From contig JANQNB010000018.1 of assembly GCA_028279755.1 (NCBI GenBank), positions 198,611 to 262,610 of the forward strand: a stretch of 64,000 nt of DNA, given 5' to 3'. The DNA comes from Candidatus Nanoarchaeia archaeon (GTDB lineage Archaea; Nanobdellota; Nanobdellia; Woesearchaeales; UBA525). The first letter of the stretch is position 1, and each line of letters starts with the position of its first letter. The position numbers and the translations under genes are program-made. Positions 28,092 to 35,733 of the stretch are shown piece after piece. Under the pieces are notes generated by a model. That model saw nothing but the letters and a program-made list of their open reading frames with translations. It did no database searches and was not told where the DNA came from.

Positions 28092-28522
28092 TATTGCTCT
28101 TCCAGAACATCCTGGAATGTCTGCGTCCTGACGCACCGTGTTTCTCTGAATGTTCCTGTGTCGTCGTAGCTGTTGATGAATTCTGTCGAGACGACGTCTG
28201 TTATGACGCCTTCCTCGTCGACAAAACGCTTCTGGATCGGACCGCCTTCGCAATAATAATGGTTGATGTTTTCCCCTTCGTGCTGGCCGTTCCTGCACGC
28301 GATCGCTGAGAACATGCCTGCGTCCAGCGATTGCCAGCCGTCATTATCGGTCCATTCGTCAAGATCGATATGCGGCGTATCCGCGAGCTTGCTCTGCTTC
28401 ATCCCGATATCGATCTGCGGACATTCGTCAAGCTCTGCATCCACCTGCTTGCCGCTGAGCAAGGGCGATGTGCTGACGCATGCTGTGATCAATAGTAAGG
28501 TGATGAGTGGAAGCAAGCGCAT
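28088..28522 (-). CDS. Small lipoprotein
   Basis: 144 residues starting MRLLPLITLLLITACVSTSP, with a lipobox LITAC (Cys15). The mature part is acidic with a few cysteines (DECPQ, IACRNG, YYCEGG, TRCVRT) and ends FQDVLEEQY. It is probably attached to the outer face of the membrane. No family recognised. It overlaps the convergent ATP-grasp-like gene by 4 nt. Confidence 0.8.
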   Translation of the reverse strand: MRLLPLITLLLITACVSTSPLLSGKQVDAELDECPQIDIGMKQSKLADTPHIDLDEWTDNDGWQSLDAGMFSAIACRNGQHEGENINHYYCEGGPIQKRFVDEEGVITDVVSTEFINSYDDTGTFRETRCVRTQTFQDVLEEQY

Positions 28523-28558
28523 GACTCTTCTCCAGAAAACGTGATTATAAATGTTGTG

Positions 28559-29806
28559 TTATACTTTCCTGACAACACCGTTCGTGCCATCGACTTCTAA
28601 TGTGTCGCCGGTTTTGAACACCTTGGTGGCGACGATGGCGCCAACGACACAGGGAATGCCGAATTCTCTGGCGACGACCGAGCCGTGCGAGCACACGCCA
28701 CCTTCGTTGGTCACGATGGCGGCGGCCTTGCTGCATGCTGGTAATAGTTCTGGCCAGGAGTTCTGGATGACCAAAACTTCGCCTTTTTGCATCTCGCTGT
28801 TGGTTTTCTCGACGCTGTAGTCCTCGTTCTTGAACACGCGCGCTTTCGCGGTGATGACGCCGGGATGCGCCGGGACGCCGCGAACTTCATTCTCTGGAAG
28901 ACCTTTTTCGCCGACGAGTTCCTTAAACTTTTCTTTCGCTTCTTCGCCTGCATAGTATGTCTTGTCCTTGCCTTTCGCATGGCAGATGCAGAGGATTTCA
29001 CGTTGTTTGATTTCTTTCATGATATGTTCAGGCACTTCACCTTTTTTGAGAATTTCTTGTACTTCCTCAGGAAGGCAAAGTCTAAATTGATGTGCCGTAA
29101 TTGGAAAACGCTTGCCGAGCACCTGGAATATCGACCATTCGATATTGCGGCAATCGGTTTGCCAGATCCTTGTCTTGTTGAGCCGTAACCATGAGAGTTC
29201 GCGGATCACGTGGAGTAGTTGTTTTGTGTCTGGTGTGAGTTTGAGTTCTGTGAGTAAGTCTTCCTGTTTCTGTTTCAGCGCTTCCATGTCGTTGGAGTCG
29301 TGTACCTCAGCTGGTTTTGTCGACGCTGTCAGGTCGAGGAATGCTGTCTCGATCGCTTCTGGCGTCGGCTCTTTGAGTTTTTCCTTGAGCTCTGCCTTGA
29401 TGTGGCGTTCGAACTCCCAGAACGCCTGCGGCATTGACAGGAAGTGCGCGCCGATCGTGTCGATCAGGGTTTCATAGCCTTCTGCCAGGATGGCAGCTAG
29501 CTCTTCATTGCTTTGCTCGTCGAGATTTGTTGCGCGCACGCGTTCGACATATGGTCGGTTGCGCTTGCCTGCCTTCTTGATGATGTCGATCGCGACTTGG
29601 AGATTCTCGGGTTTGAGATAGAACTCGTACGCGCCTTTCGCGTTCGCTTCCATGTCGTCCTTGCCGTAATAGCCATAGAGACTATTTTCTTTGTAGACGT
29701 GGAGGTTCTCGCTCATCTCGAACTTGTAGAGTGGGCAGGCATAGGCATACCAGCAATCCACTGAGCAATTGGTATGGTAGATGAGCGAGACGAGCTCTTC
29801 CCACAT
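28559..29806 (-). CDS. PEP-utilising-enzyme swivel-domain protein
   Basis: 415 residues. The C-terminal 90 residues are the phosphohistidine swivelling domain of PEP synthase/PPDK: VLVIQNSWPELLPACSKAAA, then TNEGGVCSHGSVVAREFGIP with the phospho-accepting His in CSHGS, then VVGAIVATKVFKTGDTLEVD. The N-terminal 300 residues are a divergent helical region (MWEELVSLIYHTNCSVDCWY) with no ATP-grasp or TIM-barrel part, so it is a PEP-mobile-domain protein and not a full PEP synthase. The start is 15 nt after the 3' end of tRNA-Thr on the same strand; TTG 29821 or GTG are alternatives. Substrate unknown. Confidence 0.9.
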   Translation of the reverse strand: MWEELVSLIYHTNCSVDCWYAYACPLYKFEMSENLHVYKENSLYGYYGKDDMEANAKGAYEFYLKPENLQVAIDIIKKAGKRNRPYVERVRATNLDEQSNEELAAILAEGYETLIDTIGAHFLSMPQAFWEFERHIKAELKEKLKEPTPEAIETAFLDLTASTKPAEVHDSNDMEALKQKQEDLLTELKLTPDTKQLLHVIRELSWLRLNKTRIWQTDCRNIEWSIFQVLGKRFPITAHQFRLCLPEEVQEILKKGEVPEHIMKEIKQREILCICHAKGKDKTYYAGEEAKEKFKELVGEKGLPENEVRGVPAHPGVITAKARVFKNEDYSVEKTNSEMQKGEVLVIQNSWPELLPACSKAAAIVTNEGGVCSHGSVVAREFGIPCVVGAIVATKVFKTGDTLEVDGTNGVVRKV

Positions 29807-29821
29807 GAGCACGAGTTCCAA

Positions 29822-29938
29822 AGCCTTCGGAGGGATTTGAACCCCCGACCTGCTGCTTACTCCGACGCAGTCGGAGTCCCGAACAGACTCCGGCTGTGAG
29901 GATACGAGGCAGCCGCTCTACCGCTGAGCTACGAAGGC
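29822..29938 (-). tRNA. tRNA-Thr (CGT) with a 45-nt intron
   Basis: On the minus strand the acceptor GCCTTCG pairs with CGAAGGC. The D-arm is GCTC-AGCGGTA-GAGC. The anticodon stem GCTGC/GCAGC encloses the loop CT-CGT-A-A, and the T-arm is GGGGG-TTCAAAT-CCCTC. The anticodon CGT reads ACG (Thr), and the base after the acceptor (29822) is U, the archaeal threonine discriminator. A 45-nt insert lies after A37, the canonical 37/38 site; GTA at both edges makes the exact cut ambiguous without changing the product. CCA is not encoded. Confidence 0.95.
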
Positions 29939-29995
29939 GGAGATGTTTGAGAGTAAGGGAAGGTTTTTTATGTATTCCTCTTTTGGACACAGCGT

Positions 29996-30616
29996 ATGGA
30001 CGCGATCAAAGCGATGGAGGAGCGACGGAGCCACCGCTATTATATCGAGGACAGGCGGATTCCTGCCGAGACTTTGGAAGAACTCTTCCGGCTGACAAGC
30101 CTGGCGCCTTCAGCGTACAATCTCCAGCCCTGGGAATTCATCCTTCTGCAAGAAAAGGCATCGAAGCAGAAGCTCTATGACAACGGCTGCCCGCAGAAGC
30201 AAGTGCTCACCAGCAGTGCGATGCTCATTGTGCTCGGCAACAAGAATCCCGCGGCGCATGTCGAGGAGGTCATGGCTGGCTTTGTCGAGCAGGGCTACTT
30301 TAACGACAAGGTGAAGCAGAAGCAGATCGCGATGATCATGGGCCTCAACACGACGATGGATGACGAGGAGAAACGCGTGTGGACCATGCGGTCGAGCGTG
30401 CTCGCCTGCCAGCAATTGATGCTCGCCGCGACCGCGCTTGGGCTCGATTCCGGACCGATGGAAGGCTTTGACGCTGAGAAAGTACGCCCCGCTTTTGAGA
30501 TTCCGGAAGCCTACGAGCTCGTGATGCTGATCTCGCTGGGCTATCGCGAGAAAGAGCCTTTATCGCGCCTGCCGCGGCGTGGCTATGACGTGATCGTCCA
30601 CAAGGAAGGATTCTGA
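29996..30616 (+). CDS. Nitroreductase-family protein
   Basis: 206 residues. The FMN-binding start ERRSHRYYIEDRRIP matches the 'RRS.R.f' nitroreductase motif, with LAPSAYNLQPWEFILL and a C-terminal ACQQLMLAATALGLDSGPM and LISLGYREKEP. Members are dimeric FMN enzymes that use NAD(P)H to reduce nitro groups, quinones or flavins. The start is at the expected distance from a TTTTTTATG promoter element. Reaction not deducible. It is divergent from tRNA-Thr. Confidence 0.93.
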   Translation: MDAIKAMEERRSHRYYIEDRRIPAETLEELFRLTSLAPSAYNLQPWEFILLQEKASKQKLYDNGCPQKQVLTSSAMLIVLGNKNPAAHVEEVMAGFVEQGYFNDKVKQKQIAMIMGLNTTMDDEEKRVWTMRSSVLACQQLMLAATALGLDSGPMEGFDAEKVRPAFEIPEAYELVMLISLGYREKEPLSRLPRRGYDVIVHKEGF

Positions 30617-30652
30617 GCAAGTTTTTTAAATTATTATCACTTTCTAGTAGTT

Positions 30653-31543
30653 ATGAATGACTGGCTAGAGTCGCGGCTCAGGAAACTACTGCTGCACGCA
30701 GGTCTCCGCTTCGATGTCGGAGACGAGATTGGCCTGTTCGGCGGCGATGGTGAAGGCTTCGACTGGGTCAACGAGCGTCGCACGTTCGAAAGAGACGGCC
30801 GCATCTATGACTATAGTGGTCTGCAACGATCGAGCGAGCGCTGGATCATGAGACTGCGGCCGCTGGGCGAGCGCCTGTTCAACAACAGCTTTGTCGTGCG
30901 TGAGAATGATCCGTTCGAGCGCTACTTCCGCGAACTCGAGACCCTGACCAGTCTCTGGAACCAGGGCCTGGTCGCGTCGTGCCCAGACATCAGGTTCACC
31001 ATGCGACTACTGTATATTGACCAGGTGCCAGGACTTATCCGCGAGCATGTCCCTGGCCTGGAGAACCTCGCTGCACTGTATCAGCGCCTGCCGAAAGAGG
31101 AACACGAGCCCTTGGTGCGCCGCACCGGGCGCTTGCTCAGGAAAATCCATACGCACCGGGTGCACGGCAATCTCTGGCCAGGTAACATTGTCGTCGACAG
31201 AAAGGGGCAACCGTATGTCGATCATGCGAGTTTCATGGTTAATCCTGCGATGCCTGCAGCTGTGGCTCGGGCAAAGGACATTAAGCATACATACTTCACC
31301 ACGCTGCACCGCACTGACTTGTCGAATGGGCGCGTCGCCGAATACCTTCTGGATGCGTACCACTTCAACGGCGGCGGGGTCAAAGAAGCCTTGCACGACG
31401 ACGCGACGAAGAATGCGCATCGTCTGCGGCACCATGGAATGCTGCCAGGCGAGCGCCTGTTCACAGGCACGGTCTGGGGAGTGTGGAACGAGTTAGAACT
31501 CTGCACTGCCTATCGCGCCCTGGTACAGGCTACAGCGCCGTAA
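30653..31543 (+). CDS. Protein-kinase-fold protein with altered catalytic motifs
   Basis: 296 residues. IHTHRVHGNLWPGNIVVDRK (about 163-182) and then PYVDHASFMV match the kinase/aminoglycoside-phosphotransferase pattern 'HGDL.P.NIIV ... IDFG', as in Bud32/RIO-like kinases. The catalytic Asp of HGD is Asn (HGN) and the DFG is DHA. The Asn and second Asp that bind metal are kept. The N-lobe is unclear. It may be a pseudokinase or an atypical kinase. Its 3' end overlaps the convergent zinc-ribbon gene by 14 nt. TATA TTTTTTAAATTATTATC lies about 25 nt upstream. Confidence 0.85.
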   Translation: MNDWLESRLRKLLLHAGLRFDVGDEIGLFGGDGEGFDWVNERRTFERDGRIYDYSGLQRSSERWIMRLRPLGERLFNNSFVVRENDPFERYFRELETLTSLWNQGLVASCPDIRFTMRLLYIDQVPGLIREHVPGLENLAALYQRLPKEEHEPLVRRTGRLLRKIHTHRVHGNLWPGNIVVDRKGQPYVDHASFMVNPAMPAAVARAKDIKHTYFTTLHRTDLSNGRVAEYLLDAYHFNGGGVKEALHDDATKNAHRLRHHGMLPGERLFTGTVWGVWNELELCTAYRALVQATAP

Positions 31544-31685
31544 GCATTTCTTCCTTGCTCTTGCCTTTCTGGCAGTTCTTGCAGATCCAGTGCTTCTTGC
31601 CTTTCGCGTCCTTGAGCATAGTGCCGAGATTCTTGTTGAGAAAAGTCTGTTGCAGTTTCTCTTTGCAGAGGTCGCACTTGGGCAT
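31530..31685 (-). CDS. Small zinc-ribbon protein, 51 aa
   Basis: Starts MPKCDLCKEKLQQTFLNKNL and has a second knuckle ICKNCQKGKS, so two CxxC pairs form one zinc ribbon. GCATAAAAGG (TATA, minus strand, near 31707-31716) is about 25 nt upstream, giving a leaderless ATG at 31685. That TATA lies within the left arm of the large hairpin element 31700-31868. Likely a nucleic-acid or protein-binding zinc ribbon; exact role unknown. Confidence 0.85.
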   Translation of the reverse strand: MPKCDLCKEKLQQTFLNKNLGTMLKDAKGKKHWICKNCQKGKSKEEMLTAL

Positions 31686-31699
31686 GGCGAGATGGGGGT

Positions 31700-31868
31700 G
31701 GGGCGTCCTTTTATGCTTTGCGCCAACAGAGCTCTGTTTGCGCTGCCTTGGCGCGGCATACTCACTTCGTTCGTGGGTTTTGCCACCTTGGCCCGACATG
31801 CGTAGCGAGAGGGCCGTGGCAAAACCATACGCAGTGAGAGCGCCGCAGCGCAAACGCAAGGACGCCCC
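31700..31868. repeat. 169-nt nested inverted-repeat element
   Basis: Outer arms GGGGCGTCCTT (31700-31710) and AAGGACGCCCC (31858-31868) match over 11 bp. Inside them GTTTGCGCTGC (31736-31746) pairs with GCAGCGCAAAC (31845-31855). GGCGC pairs with GCGCC, and CTCAC (31761-31765) with GTGAG (31834-31838). GGTTTTGCCAC (31776-31786) pairs with GTGGCAAAACC (31816-31826), and GGCCC with GGGCC at the tip. The whole could fold as one long rod. It may be a miniature inverted-repeat element or a structured RNA. Confidence 0.8.
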
Positions 31869-31876
31869 AGGGTATG

Positions 31877-32011
31877 CTAGGTGAATGCTAACGGCGGCCG
31901 CCTGATCTGTTTAGCCAGGCTGTTCTGCACCACCTCCTCGAAGAAATCATCGAGGCGATGGCAATCATCCCGGTGCAGGAAATACGTTGGAAAGGTGGTC
32001 TCTCGCCCCAT
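31877..32011 (-). CDS. Small protein with FF-x-EVV-x-NSL motif (copy 2), 44 aa
   Basis: ATG at 32011 is preceded by GTAGGAGGGGAACACA, the GGAGGGG being about 6 nt before it, and by a TATA-like TTGTTAAATATC about 45 nt up. The product starts MGRETTFPTYFLHRDDC and contains DDFFEEVVQNSLAKQIRR before ending PPLAFT. The core is shared with the next small gene upstream (EDFFKEVVENSLRTKRK). A conserved helix with hydrophobic FF-VV-L spacing and a basic end suggests a peptide that docks on a partner. Too short for default gene callers. Confidence 0.7.
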   Translation of the reverse strand: MGRETTFPTYFLHRDDCHRLDDFFEEVVQNSLAKQIRRPPLAFT

Positions 32012-32098
32012 TGTGTTCCCCTCCTACACTGGGCTAAGGTGTGCAGATATTTAACAATTTGCAGCCGAATGTGTAACAAAGAAGACGCAAGAGTAGCC

Positions 32099-32254
32099 CT
32101 AGTGCCTTTTTTTGAGGTTTTTCCCAGTGTGATGCTTTCGTTTTGTCCGGAGGCTGTTCTCGACAACCTCCTTGAAGAAATCCTCTTCCTCAGGCTCGGG
32201 GAGATCCTGCTCGTACGTATTGTACGTATCGCAGTCCGTCAGTCCACGGCTCAT
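32099..32254 (-). CDS. Small protein with FF-x-EVV-x-NSL motif (copy 1), 51 aa
   Basis: Starts MSRGLTDCDTYNTYEQDLPE, passes through an acidic PEPEEEDFFKEVVENSL core and ends in a basic KRKHHTGKNLKKRH. TTTAAATAAT on the minus strand (near 32274-32284) is about 28 nt before the ATG, so this gene is probably leaderless with its own promoter. The core aligns with the 44-aa protein at 31877-32011 over 12 residues with only conservative changes (D/E, E/K, Q/E). Tandem paralogues with separate promoters. Function unknown. Confidence 0.7.
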   Translation of the reverse strand: MSRGLTDCDTYNTYEQDLPEPEEEDFFKEVVENSLRTKRKHHTGKNLKKRH

Positions 32255-32351
32255 AGAGAGGGTATTGTTTCCAGATTATTTAAAGATTTGTCTGGCCCGC
32301 GTGCAACTTTGCGAAAAAATTTTTAAATATTCTCCTGTTTGTTGCGTGCCT

Positions 32352-33332
32352 ATGGGGGTCATGAAGCTCGATGAACGCGATGCGCGCCTGCTCCAACTGA
32401 TCGATCTCGATGCACGGATCACGTTCGCTGCGCTTGCGAAAGCCTTGCGGATCAGCAAGCCAGCAGCCAAGCGGCGCCTGGAGCGATTAGAGAACGAAGG
32501 TGTCATTCGCAGGTATATCGCGATCATCAACCTGCCCAAGCTCGGGTACAATCCTTACAAATTGAGCCTGAAGATGACAGGCATGGACCAGACCGAGCTG
32601 CAGGCCTTTGCGAAAGAGGCGCATAAGCTGCCGGCTGCAGGCTGGGTGCTCAGCGCGATCGGCCGTTGGGACGTGCTGATCACCTTCTATGCGCGCGGCG
32701 CGATGAATCTCTATGAAGCGTATCGTTCTCTCCTGGCGCAGGTGAGCAAGAACATCTCGAAGAAATACGTGAGCGTGATCGTCCGTTTGCGTCATTATCC
32801 GCACGACTGCCTTGTCCGGAAGAAGCCGACTGGTGTCCGCAAAGAGGTATTGGTCGGTGGCCCGCTGGATCCTGTCTCGCTCGACGATCTTGACCTCAAG
32901 CTGCTGGACATCCTGAGCAAAGAGGCGCGCTCTTCCCTGGTGTCCCTCGCTGCGAAGCTGAACGTGACGCCGAAGACGATCCGCAACAGGATGCGCAAGC
33001 TCGAGAACGACGGCGTGATCCTTGGCTACAGCTCTGTGCTCGACACGACCAAGATCGGGTACGAGCACCACAAGGTGTATGTCTACCTGACTGACATCAG
33101 CGTCGAGACCTATCGGAAGCTGCGCGGTTATGTGTCGAGCTTGCCGAACACGGTCTTGCTGACGCAAGCGCTGGGTGACGCTGAACTGGATTTCGATGTG
33201 AAGGTGGCGAGCACTGATGACTTGCACGCGATCGTGACTGACTTGCGCAACAAGTTCAAGGGCGTGATCAAGGACGTGCAGACGCTTCTCATCACCGACG
33301 AGGACGTGATCGACTACACGCCGCACCGATAA
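32352..33332 (+). CDS. Tandem Lrp/AsnC-family regulator
   Basis: 326 residues made of two Lrp/AsnC units. The first has an HTH (LDERDARLLQLIDLDARITF, LAKALRISKPAAKRRLERLE) and a ligand-binding-like domain. The second repeats it (LDDLDLKLLDILSKEARSSL, LAAKLNVTPKTIRNRMRKLE) with its own C-terminal domain to YTPHR. Double-unit Lrp proteins occur in archaea; one molecule mimics a dimer. TTTTTAAATATTC lies about 27 nt before the ATG at 32352; ATG 32361 after GGGGGTC is an alternative start. Targets unknown. Confidence 0.93.
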   Translation: MGVMKLDERDARLLQLIDLDARITFAALAKALRISKPAAKRRLERLENEGVIRRYIAIINLPKLGYNPYKLSLKMTGMDQTELQAFAKEAHKLPAAGWVLSAIGRWDVLITFYARGAMNLYEAYRSLLAQVSKNISKKYVSVIVRLRHYPHDCLVRKKPTGVRKEVLVGGPLDPVSLDDLDLKLLDILSKEARSSLVSLAAKLNVTPKTIRNRMRKLENDGVILGYSSVLDTTKIGYEHHKVYVYLTDISVETYRKLRGYVSSLPNTVLLTQALGDAELDFDVKVASTDDLHAIVTDLRNKFKGVIKDVQTLLITDEDVIDYTPHR

Positions 33333-33371
33333 GACATAACATATTTATTCTCGACGGCTTTCCCCTCATTG

Positions 33372-34085
33372 ATGAATCTGTCACGAAAGGTCCTGGATGA
33401 TTATTACCATGGCCAGGATACGCCCAAGGATTTCAGCCACTTGCTCGTATGGCTGCAGGACGCTGCTGCCCGTCACATCCATGGCCAGGCATTGAACGAT
33501 GTGCAGGATGGCGATCTCGTGCTCAGCCGGCAGGATGCGCGCATCGCAGCCTTGCGACAAGGCGAAGTGAACTGCGAATGCCGGGAGATCTCGACGACAA
33601 TGGCTGCCTTACTTAACGCGGTAGGCATTGATGCACGGCTCAACGAGTGGGTTGGTGTGACTACATTCATCGACGGTTGGCGTCACAACACGCTTGAAGT
33701 GTATTTCGATAAGCATTGGATGCTGATGGATGTCGATACTGGCGTATACTTTGTGCATGCGAACCAGCCGCTCTCAGGCTTTGAGGTCAAGATCGGACTG
33801 GACCATGGCACTTTGGCGCCACGCTCCATCCGTAGACTTGTTCCTGAAAAGCGATTCGAGCCGGGGAATCCGAAATACGCTTCCCTTATCCCTGTCCTGA
33901 CCAACGACTTCGGCCTGCTCGCCTATTTTGCGATGAAGAGCGACGGCTTGCTGCTCAGGCCCCTGCTGTATGCCGGGGTTCGCGAAGATCGCCTGCAGCG
34001 GATTGTGGACGGTGTGAAGCCCGGGGTTCCGGATACGATACAAGCCGTGGATCGCGGGGCGTTTCTTGCACAACATTATTCTTAG
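33372..34085 (+). CDS. Cytosolic transglutaminase-like protein
   Basis: 237 residues with the catalytic order of transglutaminases. Cys is in GEVNCECREISTTMAALLNA (about residue 61-63), His in WRHNTLEVYFDKHW (about 103), Asp in MLMDVDTGVYF (about 118). The region after 150 is not recognised. No signal peptide. In archaea and bacteria such proteins act as proteases, peptide cyclases or ligases, so no reaction is assigned. TATA ACATATTTATTC is about 27 nt upstream, so the ATG at 33372 is probably leaderless. Confidence 0.85.
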   Translation: MNLSRKVLDDYYHGQDTPKDFSHLLVWLQDAAARHIHGQALNDVQDGDLVLSRQDARIAALRQGEVNCECREISTTMAALLNAVGIDARLNEWVGVTTFIDGWRHNTLEVYFDKHWMLMDVDTGVYFVHANQPLSGFEVKIGLDHGTLAPRSIRRLVPEKRFEPGNPKYASLIPVLTNDFGLLAYFAMKSDGLLLRPLLYAGVREDRLQRIVDGVKPGVPDTIQAVDRGAFLAQHYS

Positions 34086-34117
34086 AGCGATCGAACGTGA
34101 ATTGCACGCCAACGAGT

Positions 34118-34957
34118 TCACAATGTCAAGGACAAGACGACAAGTGCGATCAGGACGAAGCTGCTGGCAACCTGCTTGTAACTGATCTTCTCTTTCAGGA
34201 TGAAGTAGCAGCTGAGATATTTCAGCGTGGGCTGCAGCATGACGATCAGGATGGTCTGGAGCAGGCCAAGCGTCTGAATCGCGTAGAGCTGTGCCAGTGA
34301 TCCGATGAAATACGCGATGCCTGAATAGATGCCGAACTTCAGGTTGGGGCGTGCGATCTTTCTGAAGTCCAGTCTGAGGACCACGACGGTGACGATGAAG
34401 ACGCCGAGCATCCGGTAGAAGAAGATGGTCGCGGCGTCAAGTGTCAGCAAGGCCTGCTTATAGACCACAAGCAGGAGCGCGGCCGCGATCATGGATACGA
34501 GGAAATACTTCGTGCCCCTGTCTGTGAGAAGCGTGAGATGCTTTTTCTCATAGTTTCCCCACAGCAGGGTCAGGCCGCCAACAAAGACCAGGACGAGCAG
34601 GAAGATGTTCCTTTCCGAAGGGAAGAGCAGGAAGGCGATGAAGCTGGCGAGCAGGGGCTCGAAGTTGAAGATCGGTTCCCTGATCGAGAGATTCTGCTGG
34701 CTCAGTCCGAGCGTGTCAGTGATGTTCTGGATCGTCGACAGGACGATGATCGCGCAGAGGGTGAGCACGATGGGAAGCGTGGCTGCCGGAAATTGTTTCC
34801 CTGTAACGATCAGAAAGATGGTTGTTGCGAGGAGCATGACGCAAAAGGGGATGATGGTGACGGTCCGGAAGTTCGCCCTGATCTTGAAGTTCAGCTTGTC
34901 GAAGGTCTTGCCTGTGGTCTCGCCGAGAATGTGCAGCAGAGGGAAGAGCAAGCTCAT
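34118..34957 (-). CDS. EamA/DMT-family transporter
   Basis: 279 residues with about ten hydrophobic helices arranged in two five-helix halves, the DMT superfamily plan (FNFEPLLASFIAFLLFPSER in the first half; LLQTILIVMLQPTLKYLSCYFILKEK in the second). The 'P...E' and 'QP..kyl...ilkEk' ends of the helix before the last are characteristic. The substrate cannot be read from sequence. It is convergent with the transglutaminase-like gene. Confidence 0.85.
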   Translation of the reverse strand: MSLLFPLLHILGETTGKTFDKLNFKIRANFRTVTIIPFCVMLLATTIFLIVTGKQFPAATLPIVLTLCAIIVLSTIQNITDTLGLSQQNLSIREPIFNFEPLLASFIAFLLFPSERNIFLLVLVFVGGLTLLWGNYEKKHLTLLTDRGTKYFLVSMIAAALLLVVYKQALLTLDAATIFFYRMLGVFIVTVVVLRLDFRKIARPNLKFGIYSGIAYFIGSLAQLYAIQTLGLLQTILIVMLQPTLKYLSCYFILKEKISYKQVASSFVLIALVVLSLTL

Positions 34958-34997
34958 CGCTTGCTGAGGTTTCCGGGTGTTTATAAAATTTGAGATG

Positions 34998-35603
34998 CTA
35001 GAACAATCCCAAGGGCACCTGGATGAATGCTAAGAGGATGGCGACTGCGACGATGATGCCATAGGTCACCTTGTTCCAGGCAAAGACTTTCGCGCCGTCG
35101 AAGGCGCCGAAGGGAATCATGTTGAACAGGCCGAGCCAGGTGTTGATGACTGCGCCGAAGCCAGCGGCTGTTGCCCAGAATCCTTCGAGGGTGAAGAACA
35201 ATACGAGGAAGAGGGCAGCTGCGACAAGATTGGCGATCGGGCCTGCCATCGCAGTCATGCCTTTCTGGCGTGGGTTGGGATGCCCGCTCACATGGACTGC
35301 GCCTGGGGCCGCTACCACGATCCCGAACAGGCTGGTGATGATCGCTACCAGGAGCATGGCCTTGTCTGATTTGTATTCTGCATGGCAGTTGAATCGATTG
35401 GCAGCCCATTTGTGGGCGAGCTCGTGGAAGATAAAACCGACGCCGACCGTAACTGCAGCGACGATGAGCGTGATGAGGATGGTGAGGATGTCGGTTCTCA
35501 GGCCGGCGACCCCGCCGAGCATGACGATGGCGAAGGCTGCGGAGATGACCAGCCAGCTCTGGACAAGATCGAGACGCTCTCTTCTGTGGAATCTGAACTG
35601 CAT
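34998..35603 (-). CDS. Site-2-type M50 membrane metalloprotease
   Basis: 201 residues, six predicted membrane segments. The zinc site HELAHKWAANRF (about residues 61-72) lies in a helix, and FNMIPFGAFDGAKVF carries the second-site N-x-x-P ... DG motif with the third metal ligand Asp. AMAGPIANL is also typical of the family. The minimal S2P core cleaves within membrane helices. No PDZ or CBS domain. Substrate unknown. Confidence 0.93.
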   Translation of the reverse strand: MQFRFHRRERLDLVQSWLVISAAFAIVMLGGVAGLRTDILTILITLIVAAVTVGVGFIFHELAHKWAANRFNCHAEYKSDKAMLLVAIITSLFGIVVAAPGAVHVSGHPNPRQKGMTAMAGPIANLVAAALFLVLFFTLEGFWATAAGFGAVINTWLGLFNMIPFGAFDGAKVFAWNKVTYGIIVAVAILLAFIQVPLGLF

Positions 35604-35733
35604 GCTGGGGCTGAGGAAAGAGGCTATATAAAGCCTTCTCTTTGAAAATTACTATATGGAAAAGAATAATTATACCCACTCATCAATGGTGAATATAAAT
35701 ATTTTTTTAAAGGGGTCCTGCTTCACAAATCGC

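Noticed and set aside
31483-31884. 133-residue plus frame over the hairpin element
   Set aside because: It crosses the zinc-ribbon gene and the nested inverted repeat; no start signal or recognisable sequence.
32487-33326. 279-residue antisense frame opposite the tandem-Lrp gene
   Set aside because: The sense protein has two clear HTH/ligand-domain units; the antisense product is His/Val-rich noise.
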